Assembly: GCA_902785905.1 (NCBI GenBank)
Contig: CADAAM010000053.1
Coordinates: 1-38,281 of the forward strand
Direction of reading: 5' to 3'
Length of the DNA: 38,281 nucleotides
Source: Oscillospiraceae bacterium
GTDB taxonomy: Bacteria > Bacillota > Clostridia > Oscillospirales > Oscillospiraceae
Below are positions 36,662 through 38,281 of the stretch, piece by piece; position 1 is the stretch's first letter, and each line of letters starts with the position of its first letter. The position numbers and the translations under genes were made by a program. The notes under the pieces were generated by a model. That model was not told where the DNA came from, ran no database searches, and was given only the letters and a program-made list of their open reading frames with translations.

Positions 36662-38281
36662 TTACTCCTCAACCTCGGGGGCAATGCCGGTGGCGACGCC
36701 GTCGGCGGAGACCTCATAGACGAGGGCGTCCTCCTCGGCGGCGGGCTCCTCCTCATACTCCTCTTCGGGCTCGGCGGCCTTGACGGGCGCGGGCTCGGAC
36801 AGGGCGCGGATGGAGAGGGAGATCTTGTGCTTGTCGTCGTCGATGGCGGTGATCTTGGCCTCGACCTCGTCGCCGACGGTCAGCACGTCCTCGGGCTTGC
36901 CGATGCGGCGGTTGGCGATCTGGGAGATGTGGATCAGGCCGTCAACGCCGGGCAGAACCTCGGCAAACGCGCCGAAGGGCATGAGCTTGACGATCTTGAC
37001 GTTGGCCACGTCGCCGACCTGGTAGCGGCTGGTGAACTGGGTCCAGGGGTTGCCGTTGGGATCCTTGTAGCCGAGGGAGATCTTGCGCTTCTCTTTATCG
37101 AAGGAGATGACATAGACCTCGATCTCGTCGCCGACCGCGACGACCTCGGAGGGCTGGTGGATGCGGCCCCAGCTCAGCTCGGAGACATGGACCATGCCGT
37201 CGATGCCGCCGATGTCGACGAAAGCGCCGTAGCTGGTGAGGGACTTGACAACGCCCTTGTACTTCTTGCCGACTTCGATCTCGTTCCAGATGTTCTCGAT
37301 GCGCTCACGGCGCTCGGCCTGAGCGACGCGGCGGATGGAGCCGACGACGCGCTTGCGGGCCTTGTTGACCTCGGTGATCTTGAGGCGGACGGTCTTCTTG
37401 AGAAGCTGGGCAAGCTCAGCCTCGCGGGGCAGATCGGTCTGGGAAGCGGGGACAAACACGCGCACGCCCTTGACGTTGACGACAACGCCGCCCTTGTTTT
37501 CTTCGGTGACAGTGCCTTCGAGGACAGCGCCGCTCTCAACGGCGTCCTCAATATCGTTCCACATCTTGGCGGCGTCAAGGCGCTTCTTGGACAGCATCGC
37601 GGTGCCTTCCACGTCGTTGACGCGGACCACGACGGCCTCGATGGTGTCGCCGACCTTGACGACATCCTCGACCTTGATGCCGTCGTCCGTGAACTCGGAC
37701 GTCGGGATGAAGCCGGAATACTTGGTGCCGAGATCAACGCTGATCTCGGTGCCGGTAATCGCAACTACAAGGCCGGTCACCTTATCTCCATTATATATTG
37801 TTTTGAGAGTCTCCTCCAGCATCTGGTCGAAGGACATCTCATTTTCCTTTTCAACTGCGGATTCTTCCACTTTGATTTCGTCACTCATTTTGTTTCTTAC
37901 CTCCTTAATTATCCACGCCGGGGTTGACGCGCCGGCAGTGAGGCCCACTGTGTCAGCGGCCTTGAGCCTGTCCATATCGAGTTCTTCCGTTCTCTCAATG
38001 AACTGAACGCTGCCGCAGTGCTCCTGACAGATTTGCGCCAGGTGCACGCTGTTCGCGCTGTGCTTTCCGCCGATGACGACCATTGCGTCACACTCCAAAG
38101 CGATCTCAGCCGCCTCTTGCTGCCGCGTGGACGTAGCAAGGCATATTGTATCAGATATTTTTGCGTTTGTACATCTTTTTTTTAGTAACTCGCAACATTC
38201 GGTAAAATTACTGTGGGTCTGCGTGGTCTGTACCACCACAGTTATGGGTTTTTCCCAAGGATTCGGCTTGGTTTTAAGCCA
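36662..38281 (-). CDS. ispH: Bifunctional HMBPP reductase (IspH) / 30S ribosomal protein S1 fusion, N-terminus cut by window
   Basis: The reading frame is open to base 38281; the true start lies outside. 540 codons are visible. The first ~130 residues are the C-terminal half of IspH: TICLATSTRQQEA (third Fe-S cysteine), GGKHSANSVHLAQIC and GLTAGASTPAWII. IspH makes IPP and DMAPP from HMBPP with a [4Fe-4S] cluster. After KMSDEIKVEES come four S1 (OB-fold) RNA-binding repeats, e.g. KVTGLVVAITGTEISVDLGT and YKGVVKSLTSYGAFVDIGGI, then an acidic Glu-rich tail. This fusion is known in many Clostridia. An internal ATG at the S1 start could also give free S1. Confidence 0.95.
   Translation of the reverse strand, partial: WLKTKPNPWEKPITVVVQTTQTHSNFTECCELLKKRCTNAKISDTICLATSTRQQEAAEIALECDAMVVIGGKHSANSVHLAQICQEHCGSVQFIERTEELDMDRLKAADTVGLTAGASTPAWIIKEVRNKMSDEIKVEESAVEKENEMSFDQMLEETLKTIYNGDKVTGLVVAITGTEISVDLGTKYSGFIPTSEFTDDGIKVEDVVKVGDTIEAVVVRVNDVEGTAMLSKKRLDAAKMWNDIEDAVESGAVLEGTVTEENKGGVVVNVKGVRVFVPASQTDLPREAELAQLLKKTVRLKITEVNKARKRVVGSIRRVAQAERRERIENIWNEIEVGKKYKGVVKSLTSYGAFVDIGGIDGMVHVSELSWGRIHQPSEVVAVGDEIEVYVISFDKEKRKISLGYKDPNGNPWTQFTSRYQVGDVANVKIVKLMPFGAFAEVLPGVDGLIHISQIANRRIGKPEDVLTVGDEVEAKITAIDDDKHKISLSIRALSEPAPVKAAEPEEEYEEEPAAEEDALVYEVSADGVATGIAPEVEE

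Noticed and set aside
36662-38281. IspH-S1 fusion as a novel architecture
   Set aside because: This fusion is well known in Clostridia, so it is useful for placing the organism but not new.

Overview
The window is a chromosomal segment from a GC-rich, Gram-positive member of the Clostridia, most likely an Oscillospiraceae-type gut anaerobe (Oscillibacter / Intestinimonas / Flavonifractor-like). The evidence is the IspH-S1 ribosomal protein fusion, RqcH with Mini-RNase III, a TmcAL homologue, a sporulation/division-type FtsK/SpoIIIE translocase, UppP, acetate kinase, sigma-A-like promoters (TTGACR-17-TATAAT), strong AGGAGG ribosome-binding sites, and dispersed palindromic repeats like those common in these genomes. 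No tRNA, rRNA or CRISPR array was seen.

Layout. 1-1479: tail of a DegV-family gene with a strong terminator, then on the minus strand an Mrp/NBP35-type P-loop ATPase followed by a NifX/NifB-like protein with a cysteine-rich tail (a probable metal or Fe-S pair). 1480-2985: repeat-rich DNA around a NusG-domain-II protein and a Gx transporter-family membrane protein, divergent from an FHA-FtsW/RodA fusion. 2986-6005: FHA-SEDS glycosyltransferase plus class B PBP, a cell-wall synthase pair. 6006-6940: a long gap with palindromic repeats and one orphan 82-residue protein. 6941-13103: ABC-F ATPase, two YdcF-family proteins flanking a frameshifted DUF6056-like membrane protein, and a lipoprotein. 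13100-15403: UDP-glucuronate 4-epimerase-like enzyme and UDP-glucose dehydrogenase (uronic-acid nucleotide sugars). 15419-16842: a small secreted cadherin/Ig-like protein and a PAP2 phosphatase. 16987-23452 (minus): tepA-like, uppP, ftsK, mrnC, rqcH. 23538-27092 (minus): prfA (frameshifted), a TsaC-CoaE fusion and an M18 aminopeptidase. 27247-27853: an MntA/HepT toxin-antitoxin pair. 28044-32939 (minus): a complete branched-chain amino acid ABC transporter, livKHMGF. 33085-38281: tmcAL, ackA, an alpha/beta hydrolase, and the IspH-S1 fusion cut by the window edge.

The most unusual signal is a family of non-coding elements (15973-16122, 16882-16986, 27871-27977). They start TACTG and end CAGTA, are built from nested perfect hairpins present or absent as blocks, and are each flanked by a 3-bp direct repeat TTA (TAA in the reversed copy). 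For one copy that target triplet is the TAA stop codon of rqcH. At hepT the stop TAA begins a partial extra element end, 17 bp upstream of the full copy. Such an element can insert at a gene's end without changing the protein. Three other palindromic repeat families are present. Three coding sequences (DUF6056-like gene, prfA, CoaE domain) show internal losses relative to their families; prfA is normally essential, so assembly error has to be excluded first.
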